Shown piece by piece: positions 12,032 through 37,500 of a stretch of 64,000 nt of DNA. Every line of letters starts with the position of its first letter. Position 1 is the stretch's first letter. This stretch comes from Chondrilla cf. caribensis (taxonomy: Eukaryota; Porifera; Demospongiae; Chondrillida; Chondrillidae), in NCBI GenBank assembly GCA_964020155.1, contig OZ026563.1, positions 942,824-1,006,823 on the forward strand, read 5' to 3'. The notes beneath the pieces are model-generated. The model had not been told where the DNA came from, ran no database searches, and saw only the letters and a list, made by a program, of their open reading frames with translations. Both the position numbers and the translations under genes were made by a program.

Positions 12032-14502
12032 TTCACATGTACACATGTACATTGTATGTTTCTGCTTGTATTATGCGGGCTATGTATTGTGTGTGTAGGA
12101 AGTGGTTTTTCTAGAAAGTTGAGATTAATCAAATAATGGACTGAACAATTATAATCTTAATATGCTATCATTGATTTACTTCAGTAAAAGCAGTGTAATT
12201 CAATATTCCATTTTTGTTGTAGGGATACGTCAGGGTTGGAGCGATTCAGATCAGTCACTGCTTCATACTACAGGGAAGCTAATGTGAGATCTTCTTTGTC
12301 AATCTAACTTTATTTGCTTTTAAATGCCCTTTTCTCTCCTGTTGTCTTCAATTCAACTTAAATATGTGCACACATGTGTCCACACACACAAACACACACA
12401 CACACACACACACCATATGCAGGGTATACTGCTTGTATTCAATTGCGAGAAGCAAGAAACTTTCAATAGTCTGGATGAGTGGCTCTCTGAAATAAGAGAA
12501 GTACGTGACGGTGAAAGTTCAGTTTGATTTTCAATATCCATCAATAGACACTCTTACCAACTGTAACACAGGGCTGACTTGGATAAACAGTGTAGAATAC
12601 AAGCCTCGGGAATGTTAATAAGTACTACAAGATCACCTCACATTAGTCTGAACTAATGGAACACGTCACCAATCCATTACCTCTGTTACGTATTACTGTA
12701 AACAAATAGTTCGTACTGTGATTGGTATACAGTGGAACTTCTCTATAAAGGACACATTGGGACCAGCTAATTTGTCCACTGTAGAGAGGTTGTCCACTCT
12801 TCAGAGGTAAAAATGTATTAGCACTATAGGAAAATCTATTTTTGGTGCCTTACAGAGTGTCCTTTGTAGGGAGGTAATTTCTATGATGTCCTTTATTGGG
12901 AGAGTCCTTTAATAGAGGTTCCACTGTAGTAGCCAGACGAGCTAAGGTCCCACCCACATTGTTTGATAAGACTTCCTTGGCCACTCTGGCCAGTTTCACT
13001 ACAGCATTGCATCCCTTTAGGTAACCCTCTGTTATTTAGTGGACTTAACCTGGTTGATTGTAAGCATTTACACCACCGTTCATGTACATTTAGATGCTAT
13101 TTTTTTAATTCAGTGGGACCTCTCTATTTAAGACACTTTGGGTCCTTATTTTTTTGTTCATTATTACGGAGTTTTTTCTCAATTCAGAAGTCATTTACTA
13201 CACTACAGTACTACACTGGGACACAGAATGGTGTCCTTATTATATATGTTTCCACATTTCAGAGGTTTGTAATAATAGAGAGGTCCAACTGTAGTAGGTA
13301 TCTAGTCCTGTTCCTATTCTGTTAGATAATAACGCAGCCAAACCTTTCATAAAGACCACCTCTACACCACCTGTCCTAAGTTGACATTGGAGTTAGACTC
13401 TAGAGTAGCCTAGAGTTGACATTAGGGATAGACCAGCAATGGTCACATTGTTGGTCTATCCCCAATGTCAACTCAACTACACTAAAGCACCTCTGTATGA
13501 AGACCTCCTGTTTTTAGAGACCACCTTTTACTGGTCCCTTTGGTGGTCTCTATATGCAGGTATTGCAATAATAGACACATTCATATTCCTAGCCTATATT
13601 ATACGTACTATATAATGGTAATAGTATATGTTATTACTTTAATACCATATAGCGGAAAATTTTCGCAGATTTCGCGGTTGGCCTTACATCTGCGAAAGTT
13701 TTGTCTGCGAATTAGGCGTTCTCGCTGTTCTGTCGCGTGACTCTGGCCAGCATCCACGAAAATTTTATCTGTGATTTTTCATTTTTGGAGCCATCCACGA
13801 AAATTTTGTCCCACAAAAATTTCCCGCCATACAGTATGTTGCTTATATGTAAAGTAGAACTGCTCAGTGATTGCCTCTTACTGAGCAAGTTACACTGTAT
13901 TAATATCTATTCTTATGTTGTGTTATCAGTTGGCCCCTCGCGATGTAGTGACGTATTTAGTCGGGACCATCCCGGCACATGATTCAGAGGACAGGATTAC
14001 CCGAGAGATGGCACATAGGTATGCAGAAAACCACAGCGAAGAGCTCTCCAGTAAGCTCTATTCCGAATGCAATCCCAAAGACGACAACATTGTAGAACGG
14101 GTTTTCCATAACCTCGTGACAGCCATCATCCATTCATCGGGAAGGGACACACTGTCACAAGGTATATTGGAACTCAGGTGTAAAAACAGTACATCTTTAC
14201 ATTTTTAATTTGCATACTGTATTTGCATGTATTCCATATTTATATATGTATGCATGTATTGCATACACTTCAGTGTGAATTCTAAAAAGATGAATGTGTT
14301 TATTCATTCATTATTCCTGCTTATGTGTATCAAACACCGGGATGTACTTTTCTGTAGTGCTGATTTGTATTCTCCCTTTCTTTCAGACACTCAGCTAACA
14401 GTGAGGGGCAGTTTGGAACCAGAAACATCCCACAACCAACCAAGACGGAGTTTTAGACCGATACTAACGAGATATCGCAATCGCTGTTCAAATTGTAAAT
14501 AG
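11403..14502 (+). CDS. Divergent Rab-like small GTPase, probably a pseudo-GTPase
   Basis: Exons 11403-11541, 11772-11832, 12223-12283, 12423-12500, 13930-14161, 14387-14502; phases agree; 228 aa. Fold landmarks of a Rab are clear: P-loop strand KLILLGDMDSRKSE, switch II VWDTSGLERFRSVTASYY, then GILLVFNCEKQETFNSLDEW, and an ITREMAHRYAENH helix. Key residues are altered. The P-loop second glycine is Arg (GDMDSRKS, residues 22-29). The switch II glutamine is Leu (DTSGL, 68-72). The guanine-specifying NKxD is replaced by VGTIPAHD (124-131). The tail ends RCSNCK, which has two cysteines but is not a standard CC or CXC prenylation end. Role unknown; I infer reduced or absent nucleotide binding or hydrolysis. 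The stop is only 66 bp before the MRPS31 ATG. Loss of motifs is unlikely to be a modelling error because each lies inside an exon. Confidence 0.85.
11862..12028. repeat. (TG)n microsatellite with duplicated GAGGACTCCC interruption
   Basis: Two long TG blocks separated by TTGAGGACTCCC. A closely related GAAGACTCCC sits directly before the first block, so a flank was copied into the array. In intron 2 of the Rab-like gene. Confidence 0.95.
12728..12928. mobile_element. MITE-like element, family B (CAGTGGAACYTCTCTATWA ends)
   Basis: Begins TACAGTGGAACTTCTCTATA and ends AATAGAGGTTCCACTGTA, an inverted repeat with flanking TA. Internal text is rich in GTCC/GGAC words. In intron 4 of the Rab-like gene; relatives at 13109 and 29652. 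Confidence 0.75.
13109..13293. mobile_element. MITE-like element, family B, second copy
   Basis: Starts CAGTGGGACCTCTCTATTTA and ends TAATAGAGAGGTCCAACTG. It shares the internal ACTACAGTACTACACTGGGA segment with the copy at 29652-29829. Confidence 0.7.
13643..13837. mobile_element. MITE-like element, family F (ATAGCGGAAAATTTTCG ends)
   Basis: Left end TACCATATAGCGGAAAATTT; right end AAAAATTTCCCGCCATACAG, roughly complementary. Internal repeats of CATCCACGAAAATTTT. It ends 92 bases before exon 5 of the Rab-like gene. Confidence 0.65.
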
Positions 14503-14568
14503 TGTATATCAAATTTGTTTATTTTTAACACAGTTGATTTAGCATGTGATCATCACGTGTCAGATAAA

Positions 14569-15297
14569 ATGGAGTTCTGTTTCGCGGGAAGTTTGAGGAG
14601 GATATTGTTAGCGGGAGCTCGTTGTTCAAGTTCTGTAAAAACTGGCCTACATGGTAGTAGTGTATACCTATCAAACATTTCTAAGTCCGGTGACAGAGGT
14701 CCAAGGAAAAACTTCAACAAGAAAATGAAGAAGAACTTAAAGAAAACAACCGAAGTTGATGTTACTGACCTAGTCTCTTCCTTAAAGACCTTTGAAGAAC
14801 GAGGTAGGATACAAGCAAGAGAACAAAATGAACAAGAAGATGAAAACTTGAAGTATGCCTATGGTTGTTATAGAAGTGATTTTGTACATATTCAATATTT
14901 AATCGAGATAACCACTTTGCATTATTGCAAGATATTCAATGATTGAAGGAGATAACACCATTGCATTATTGCAGGATATTATGTATAATCTATGTATTGT
15001 GTTCTCTAAATGAAGACAAATCCTTTCAAATATAAATTTCCAACAAAGTGAAACAAATGAGAAGGAAGATCGACAGAGATCCTATGTTAGAAAATCTCCA
15101 GCTAAGAAACTCTTTACGACAGGCTCAAGGCTAGGTGTGTGTGTGCGTGTGTGTGTGTGCCTGCGTGTTGTGGTGTTTGCATCCTGGATATAGTGTGTAC
15201 ATATCCATGTACACACCAACTGTTAATCTTGTAGGTATATTTCAGAAGCATGATTCAAACACTGCGATGATGCCTGAATTACAGGTTGACTTTGAGG

Positions 15298-15346
<49 letters not shown>

Positions 15347-16535
15347 CATGTGTGTGTCTTCATCTGCATGCATTTACCCATAAATAAAATGATGGTAATA
15401 TTCATCTCTCACAGGAAGATCGCAGGCGTCAGGTAGAGTTGCTGATGAAACTGAAGGTTAAAAACGAATTTGAAGTCATGATGGAGGAGAGCGATAAAAT
15501 GTGGAGTTACCCGATTGACAATGAAGTGTGCAAAGAGTAAGTGATCTGACAGTTAAGTGAGCCCCTGCTAACTTAACTGTCCAACAGCAAAATCTTCATG
15601 GGGACATGCATTTCTGTCAACCTTTATGGACATCATATGTATGTGGAGTGTTGTACAGTGAATTCTCGTTAATCTGCCACTGCTTTTTATACTAAACCTG
15701 TTTTACGCTGTCATCTCTGTTCATGAATTCATTAGAATACATACTGATTTTGATAACCTGCCAAACTCCATCCAGCACATTTCCCCCTGAATTAAGATGG
15801 GTTAGAGAGTTCACTGCATACTTCTAAATACAGATGTGATTCACTGTGTTTCACCATTGTGAGAAAGTTCTGTTATGATTTGGATTGTCTTGGTATGAAA
15901 TATTGTGTAACCTATGTGTATTGTACGTGCATTGAGCTTATGTGCAAGAAATTCATGTGTTTCCTGTCTTTGTTGAAGAAACGAGGAGAATGTTGGGTTT
16001 GAGGAGCATGTTTTACTGGATCACCTTCTGAAGGATTTCCCTCAGCGAGGTACGTACCTGAATGTGGTGACTCTGTGATTGGCAACCAGGATCAACCAGG
16101 TGGTGCGAATCAGAAGATCTTAAAGAATACACACACAAACACAACAAACACAAACACATGCACACACACAACACACACACACAACACACACACACACACA
16201 ACACAACACACTCACACCCTGGTTTCATTTTATCCCACATAATAATGATACCAACTGTACATATACGTACATGATTATTATGTCTACTTACAGGACCTGT
16301 GCGGCGGTTCATGGAGATGGTGATCACAGGTCTCTCCAGGAACCCTTACTACACCGTGGAGGAGAAGCACCAACAGGTGCAGTGGTACAAGGACTATTTC
16401 AGCAAGTTCTCAATGGAGGATCTCCAAGCAGTGGTGCAGGAAGAATTGGATGCCATCGATACCCCATCAGAGTTTCACAGTCACACAGAAGAGCCCTCCA
16501 GAGACGCAAAAAAAGGACAGTCTACATCTGAATAG
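14569..16535 (+). CDS. MRPS31: Mitochondrial small-subunit ribosomal protein mS31
   Basis: Component of the mitochondrial ribosome small subunit. Exons 14569-14852, 15049-15134, 15235-15299, 15415-15536, 15979-16049, 16294-16535; phases agree; 289 aa (human 395). The C-terminal half carries the family signature: WSYPIDNE, then FEEHVLLDHLLKDFPQRGP and RRFMEMVITGLSRNPY. These match human FEEH...LEDFPKQGP and RHFMELVTCGLSKNPYL. The N-terminus is Arg/Ser rich with few acids, as expected of a mitochondrial presequence, followed by a Lys-rich stretch. A donor at 14803 was considered first but gives a stop; the GT at 14853 keeps frame. Introns 2 and 3 both begin with a (GT)n tract at the donor. The gene sits 66 bp behind the Rab-like gene and is convergent with ABCC10. 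Confidence 0.93.
15654..15818. mobile_element. MITE-like element, family A, degenerate copy
   Basis: Begins TACAGTGAATTCTCGTTAAT followed by CTGCCAC and ends near GAGAGTTCACTGCA. In MRPS31 intron 4. The right end is degraded. Confidence 0.55.
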
Positions 16536-17396
16536 GCATTTTGTTTTTTGGTCCAAATCTAAAACTCACATCATTTTTTCAATGTGGTGAGGTGTCTTAT
16601 TCCAGTCACTTCCACAGACGTATGTGTATACTGTACCTACTGTGCATGTGGTGAAGGGTTTTCTACAATTTCAACCTCTACTGATATCTGCATAATTATT
16701 CCTTCACATTCATGTTTGCAAACATGTACACATGTATAAATTGTCTAAATTTGTGTATTTCAACAGAATACACACACACCACATATCATAATTATAGTAA
16801 AATTGTTATAAATTATAAATTATTAACAATTAACAGTTATTCAGTGTGATATTATTATGTATGTAAATAAACACATGCAGTATAATATTGCAGAAGAAAC
16901 TTGCATGTTAGAACAAAGCCTGAGAGATATTGCTGCTTAGCAAAAACCCACTTTTGAGCATTGTTTGGTTTGCTGTAGTAGTGTGTGTGAGAACATCTGA
17001 TAACTTGAACAATTGTGTTGATCTCTTGTTGTTGGCCTATAACACGTTTTTACTGTACATATAACTGAATTATAATACAATCAACTATAATTACATAAGT
17101 GAAATTATTGAGCTTTTGTGTGGAAAAAAAATTAAGGAACAGACAAATACAATGATTCATGAATTAATAAATCCAATTAACTCACACGTTTGAAAACTAA
17201 CATGCAATTGAATTAAATTAACATGCAAAATACGAACAAAATATGTACAATTCGTGATCACAATTTTGAATAGCATGCCTATTAGGTTGATTAATACATA
17301 TTACTACCTGTGTACGTACTTGTAATGTAGCTGCTGTGCAAATGGAAAATATGTGATAGAACTATATTTTGATTGGTGGAGACAACAGGTTGTGCA
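16536..17396. other. Intergenic region between convergent MRPS31 and ABCC10 genes
   Basis: AT-rich 3' flank of both genes. A canonical AATAAA on the plus strand at 16866-16871 may serve MRPS31. The stretch around 16915-17060 (GGTTTGCTGTAGTAGTGTG, CATCTGATAACTTGAAC) resembles the interior of the element at 44200-44388 and may be a decayed copy. No exon seen. Confidence 0.5.
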
Positions 17397-28481
<11,085 letters not shown>

Positions 28482-28599
28482 TTACGGACACGTGACGATG
28501 ACGTAGTCCATGCAATCAAAATGAATTCACAATACTGTAATAGATAATATATTTGTAGTCCAACGAATAAAACCAAATCTATTATGGCCTTCCATGTAC

Positions 28600-31215
<2,616 letters not shown>

Positions 31216-31529
31216 GATATATAGGCTCACCGGTACCCCGAGAATGGTGAGTAAAGTCCTGTAATTATCTTTCCAGACATGGGCGTGACTCGCAATATTG
31301 ATCAGCGACCCGTCGCAGTGTTATTGACCACAAGAAATTCAATTTACCAAAAGTGGCCATACATAAATAATTGATCAAAATAAATATTACGTGCACTATA
31401 AACGTAACCCAACATATAATACTATCTTAAACTCAAAAATTACAATGCTGAAAACTTCTATCTTATAAATTTCCACAAATAAAGACCTTTAGTTGTAATG
31501 CTCGTATTTATACACACCCTATTCCGGAG
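31216..31529. other. Intergenic region between the CCCH gene 3' end and SEC22B 5' end
   Basis: Presumed SEC22B promoter and 3' flank of the upstream minus-strand gene. Generally AT rich, nothing else seen. Confidence 0.5.
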
Positions 31530-34500
31530 TCACAATTCCACTTTACATACTTTGATGATCCCACAAGACCAGAGGGTGACAATCAGCACATCTGACAGTG
31601 TAGGGTGTTTGGTGTGGTTGTTGAGGGAGGTTTCGAGTGTGGCGGCCATTTTAACACAGTTGAATTCATTCATGTCCTCAAACATGAGCTGAGCACAGAG
31701 GGCAAACTGCGGCGAAGAGTAGATGTTCACTACGCCATTGGCAAGGCCAAGAGCGATAAGGGACTGCGATCTCCCTACTTGCACTACGCCAGCACAACAC
31801 ACTGAATCCGTGAGTTCGTTCAAAAAACAGTGATGGACACAAGGCGGGTTGGCGTACTTCCAGACACGAGGCTTCAGGCAAGAGTGGTCTGAAACAGACC
31901 TACTGAGAGCCATGAAGTGATCGGTGTCAACAACTAATAGTGACACGAGTTGTTCACAGCTTATCTCACAAACCGAAAATGCACCAAGACCAACTGGCAT
32001 CGACCCCCCTATACTCCAGAAATACACCTGTCCGTCTTCACTGGATGATATCATCTGGTTCCCCATAATCTAAAATGTGAGAAGGGGACCAGTGACTAAT
32101 CTGGTGGAGGAAAGTAAGGAATGTCCTCCCACACATGGACATTCTACCTCTTCTCTCTCCACAAAGAGGGACGATACCTCCCCCAGGGACACTCTACCCC
32201 TTCTCTCTCTCCACAAAGAGGGACGATACCTCCCCCAGGGACACTCTACCCCTTCTCTCTCTCCACAAGGAGGGACGATAATCCCCTCCTCCCAGGGACA
32301 CTCTACCCTCTTCTCCCCCATGCATACAGCTACCACTACCAGTCCCTGCTACAAGCCTCAATGGTGAGATTGCTTACACCTGTTTCCTTATGTCGAATGA
32401 ATTAAAGTCAATGATGGAGTAAGTGGTTTCCTACAAAGTTGGACCAACTGGAACACTTATGAATTAGTGAGTTCTTGCTGACCTCTAGTCCTGTGATCTT
32501 TGCATTGTGCTTCTGCTCAGAGAGGAGGTTGATGAAGTCCTTCTGGTGAGGTTTGGCAATGTGCCAGAACAGCATCCCCTTCGAATTCCCGCCCACCACC
32601 ACCTGGCAGTGGTCCGAGGACATGTAGTGCAATAGCGCTGTGATGTGAGGTCCATTCTAAAGGGTCAAAATCGGGCACCGTAACTAGCAGCAATACTCTG
32701 AATCCAATAATATCATGCAATGAGAATGGGGGTACAGTCGATCTATAAAATTATTACTGTTAGCGGTAGAGGAGCGATATTAAGTGCTACATGCAATCTT
32801 GTACAGAGACTATGTTCATGCATAAACAAACATGCACACAGACAGGAATATACCCCGGTGCATGCATAAATACACATGCCTGCACATGTACAAACATGCC
32901 CATAATCTCCTCCCACTTTTGGCTTGTTTATGTCACAAACAACAGTGAGGGCATGGGATCACACCGACCTTTAAACTTATTTTTAGATGTATACTTAAAC
33001 ATATTCATACATTGAGTTCCAATGCTGGTCACACTCACTAGAAAGTTACATAGACACACAATCCCACACTAATACATATAAATTGTGCATTTTGTAACAC
33101 ACAAGGAACCAGTCACCCTGGCCACAACAGTCATGAATATCGTTAAGGGTAGTCACTATTGAGCACCATCACAAGAAGTAAAAGGTAGCTGAGGAATTCC
33201 ACCTTCACACATGTGTGTGTATGTGGATATGTACGTAGTTCCAAATAGAGAGTGGATACAACCAGAGTACAGACCTGACTAATTGCGAGATACAATCGAT
33301 TGGCAGTGGCCGATCTACCGCAACATTAATTGAATTTCCTTTTAAGACCATCGACGGCAAACCTGAATTGAAATTCAAATTCTTTTTTAGACTGCAACCA
33401 CCACTCAGTTTGGCAGGTACAACACAGGGCCACACCTACTATACACTAACGAACATGCACTATGAACACAAACCGAACAAACAGTGTTCAGTTTTGACTG
33501 CGAAGGTCATATATGTAACGCACATTTAGTATTGCACCCACACTGCCCTTGAGGATGTCCTCTCTATTCAGACATCCTCAAATCAGTCTTAATCTAGGTC
33601 CACACTCTTTCCTACAACCAAGTCCATTAACAACATCACCCGGACTCTCACTAAAGGCAAACGCGAACCACAAAAGTGCGTTCAGTTCACAAACGGATCA
33701 AATTTAGCTGGGTGTATACGTGCATTTTAGTATGCAAAAGCACGTGGATACACAACACAGACTTTCAACAGGTTCAGAATACGTGCAAACATGAATACAT
33801 ACTACTATAAACAAAATGTGTGTACTTTCTAACATATACAGTCCAATTTGCTTGGTGAGTACCTCGAAGGGGACAAAAATCTGTACTTCTTGTCGGAGGT
33901 ACTTGCTACCAGTGCTGGTTGACACAGTGTACATGAGAGAGGGACTGAATGTAGTGTGTATAGTATGTATACAGTACTGCGTACTAACCAGGGCACTTAC
34001 TAAGCAAGTATCACTCCAGATATAAGGTACTACATGTATGTATTTACAAAATGCATGTACCGTGGAACACAGTTCCAACTCAACACAATAGCACGTACCT
34101 TCCCATTGAGGATCACCACTGTCTGTTTGGTGCTGAAGTTGTACTTCACTATGCTACCTCCACTGGTACCAATGCACACAATGTCGTCCAATTTGGTACA
34201 GAATATAGCCGTGATGAAGTCCTGATTCTGCGCAGATGTGGCAAACGTACCAAAATGTGACATGGTCTGCTCGGGGTATATGACAGACGTGTTTTCCGAG
34301 AGTATCAGTTTATAGAGATGTACGTGGTGCTCACAAACGAAAAAAATGTTCTTTCCTTCTGACGTCACCAAACAATTCCTGGTGTTGGCTGAATCGAGAG
34401 ATCCTGCATAACTTTTCGTATCAATTTGGCCAACCAGTTGGAACGGGATATTCTTTCTGGCTGTGACTGGTGGCATCGGAGGCATCTGACGAGGAGCATG

Positions 34501-37500
34501 AGGTTGACGTACCAGAGTAGGCCCTTGTGGGGGAGTGTGGACAAACGGGCGTGGAGGATCCGACGGAATCACTGGACCACAAGGAACAGACTGGTAAAGA
34601 TGTGTTGGTGTGGGCTGAACGGTGAAAGGCGGTACAGGGTGCTTGTTTCCTGAGATATCGGGGTGTAGATAGCGACAACTGTGGCCAAACTTACAGGATC
34701 CCTTCAAGAAGTACTGACAGATGATGTGCGAGCGGTGGTGGATCTGCTTCGGGGAGTGCGGCTGCAGTAATGGCACAGGATTGTGGATGGTGTTGGCTGT
34801 CACGGACACAGGGACGCTGTTGTGCACTGATTCCTTGTCCCGCTTCACGGGAGGAGGGGGCGGGGCATACACAAAAGGCACGGGGTACATGTGACTAGGG
34901 ACCCCCAGAGACATACCCACTGGCACAGATGGGTAGTGCGAAAATGGAGGAGGAGGAGGAGCCAATAGAGGACTATTGTACAAATGGCTGTACATTCCGG
35001 GGGAGGGAGAAGCGTGTTTCACAACGCCATCTAACGGTTTGGATGCTTGCATGGTCTGCGGACTCATGTTGCTGCTTGTGGAAGAGCTGGAACTGTCAAC
35101 TCTTGTTCGAATCTGCTTTGGAGAGCGAGTGATGAGCAACTTCATCACCGAGGTCCCGTGATTTTGTATCCATTTGATCAGTCCGGGATGAAGGGTACCC
35201 CCCCGGGAGTCAATGATGACCTGAGACCAAAAAAACGAACATAACGCTAAATGCAACTGAATGCGTTCTGTGCTCCAATCCTAAGACCACCTGAAATGCT
35301 GGAAGGACTCATCTTAGCTCACTGCCTGCTCTAATACACCAAATGGTTGTTGTGTACATTCAATGCTGTGTGTGTATGTTTGAAGCCAGTAGAGGACAGT
35401 TACAGGAACCGAACAGTGCCTTAGTGGTAACATTAGGGAATCAAACCAAATTTCAAATTCCTGATCAAGATTTCACCTTGGATTGAGCTCTTCAGGGGGA
35501 ACAACCATACTATTTCCCATGCAGTTCAAACCATACATATGACATGCCCGTCTCGTTAAGTGTAAACACTTTAACTTGTAGTGACCCACAGGCTGCCGTT
35601 AGAGCAGCCCCACAGGATGTAGGTAGGAAGAATTCAAGACAGGTATTCCGTCTGGCTTCTGTATGGTACATCATCTCAGCTAGCACCCCACAAGTATGCT
35701 AAGCCACAAGGTCATCCACTTCCACACTACACACTATTCCTACTCACGGGATAAGAATTCCCCACTGCACTGCAATTATACGTCTTACAAATGACATGTA
35801 TTCCTTTGGTTGCCAGGAACACTTGGACATGTACATTTCTCTACCACTACAGATGATCCCTGATATTAGTTCAGGTATGCTTAATACAGGAACATAAGCC
35901 AGGGTGCTACATATACGTATGTAACCCTTGAGATTGAAACACATTGAAAGAAACTTGAGTTGCACTATACAGTAAAACTTGCTTAGTGAGCACCCTTGAT
36001 AGCACATACCTCTGTTAAGAAATACACCTCACTCAGTCCCCAGCCCATGTACACTATGTCAACCGGTGCTGATAGTAAGCACCTCTGATAAGAAGTACGG
36101 ATTTGTTGTGTTCTTCGAAGGACTCACTAAGCAAGTTTGACTGTAATTCAAATTTGATCACAAGACTTCCAACTCACAGAGCCTGGATTGGGATGACTGT
36201 TGGAGCAGAACTCGATCAACATGTCTAGGTCCATCCAAAAGTGACCGTAAGACGGTTTCACGTCCTCCTCAATGGTGACATTCACCTCTAAAGTGTCGAC
36301 ATCGCTGCAATTGGCCACTCTGGGATGCCACGTCCACCAGCTGTTGTCTTCGCTGGAATTGGTATCTAAAACAAAAACATGATAGATTGTTTGCTGTTTT
36401 GCCTACATGGGTGAAAAAGAACATAGGTAATTTCCACGTAATTGTCACAAAAGGACTAAAAATAAAGTAAAACAGTTGAATCACAGTGAAATTTGCCTCG
36501 TATATCACCCTAAGGGAACATCAAATACGTACTTCTTATCAGAGGTACTTGCTATCAGTACTGGTTGACATGGTGTACATGAGCTTGGTATGTGTTAACA
36601 GAAGTATACGTACGTATATGTAGTAATTAGGGCACTCACTAAGCAAGTTGCACCACCTTGTATGGTGACACACAAGAAGAACAGGAAACATAACAGTTGT
36701 TAGAACAAGAAGTGGAGGGAAATACACTAATGAGTGGAAGTGAACTTCGATGGGATAACCAGGTCACTATGGTGACCAAGTTCCAACAAAACCATCCCGA
36801 TAGTCCCAGTGTCTTACATACGTACATGGGTGAACCCGTTTCCTTCTCAAAAACATGCCATCGTGATTTCAGCATACCAAAGGTTAAGTACACTTGACCT
36901 CGGGCGCACACAGGCTACCACAATGTAGCCAGTACTTCAGGTGAATGGGTTTGAGCTCGAAGAAGGAAATCAATACATTGTCTCCCTAAAACACATTCTA
37001 CACACACCACATTACATAGGGAACAAAAGTAGTCAAATACCACATGGACAGAAGATGCTTGCAAGCGGATTATACACAATACACACGTGAAAATGTGATA
37101 CTGTGGGAGTGTTTGGGCCGAAACAGGCTGGGATTTCAACGTAACAGCACACAGGCAGTCACACCTTCTGTTGAACCACTCTATTGGGGTCTCTTTGGGG
37201 CCATAGTTTCATGTACAAAATTTTCCTCGATCCATTCAGTACACTACAGTGCTGCACCAGGACACAGAATGATGTCCACGATGAGAGGTTTTGTATATAT
37301 ATGCATTTGGAGACTTGCAATAGAAAGTTTCACTGTCTATGAATATAGGCATGTATATACTTTGCATAGCCCAGTTGGTGATGAGGCATTGTATTGATTT
37401 TGATCAATTTCACCATATACAAAATACCACACCCTATCGAAGGTCTTCTTGTGGTCATTCTCCCAATAAGTCATGTTGATGACCACTCTGGTCGCACACA

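Noticed and set aside
12501..12527. Rab-like protein ending at the stop at 12527
   Set aside because: A donor at 12501 joins in phase to the 13930 exon, which carries the rest of the Rab fold.
14804..14852. MRPS31 exon 1 ending at 14803
   Set aside because: That donor puts exon 2 in a frame with a stop; the GT at 14853 keeps frame.
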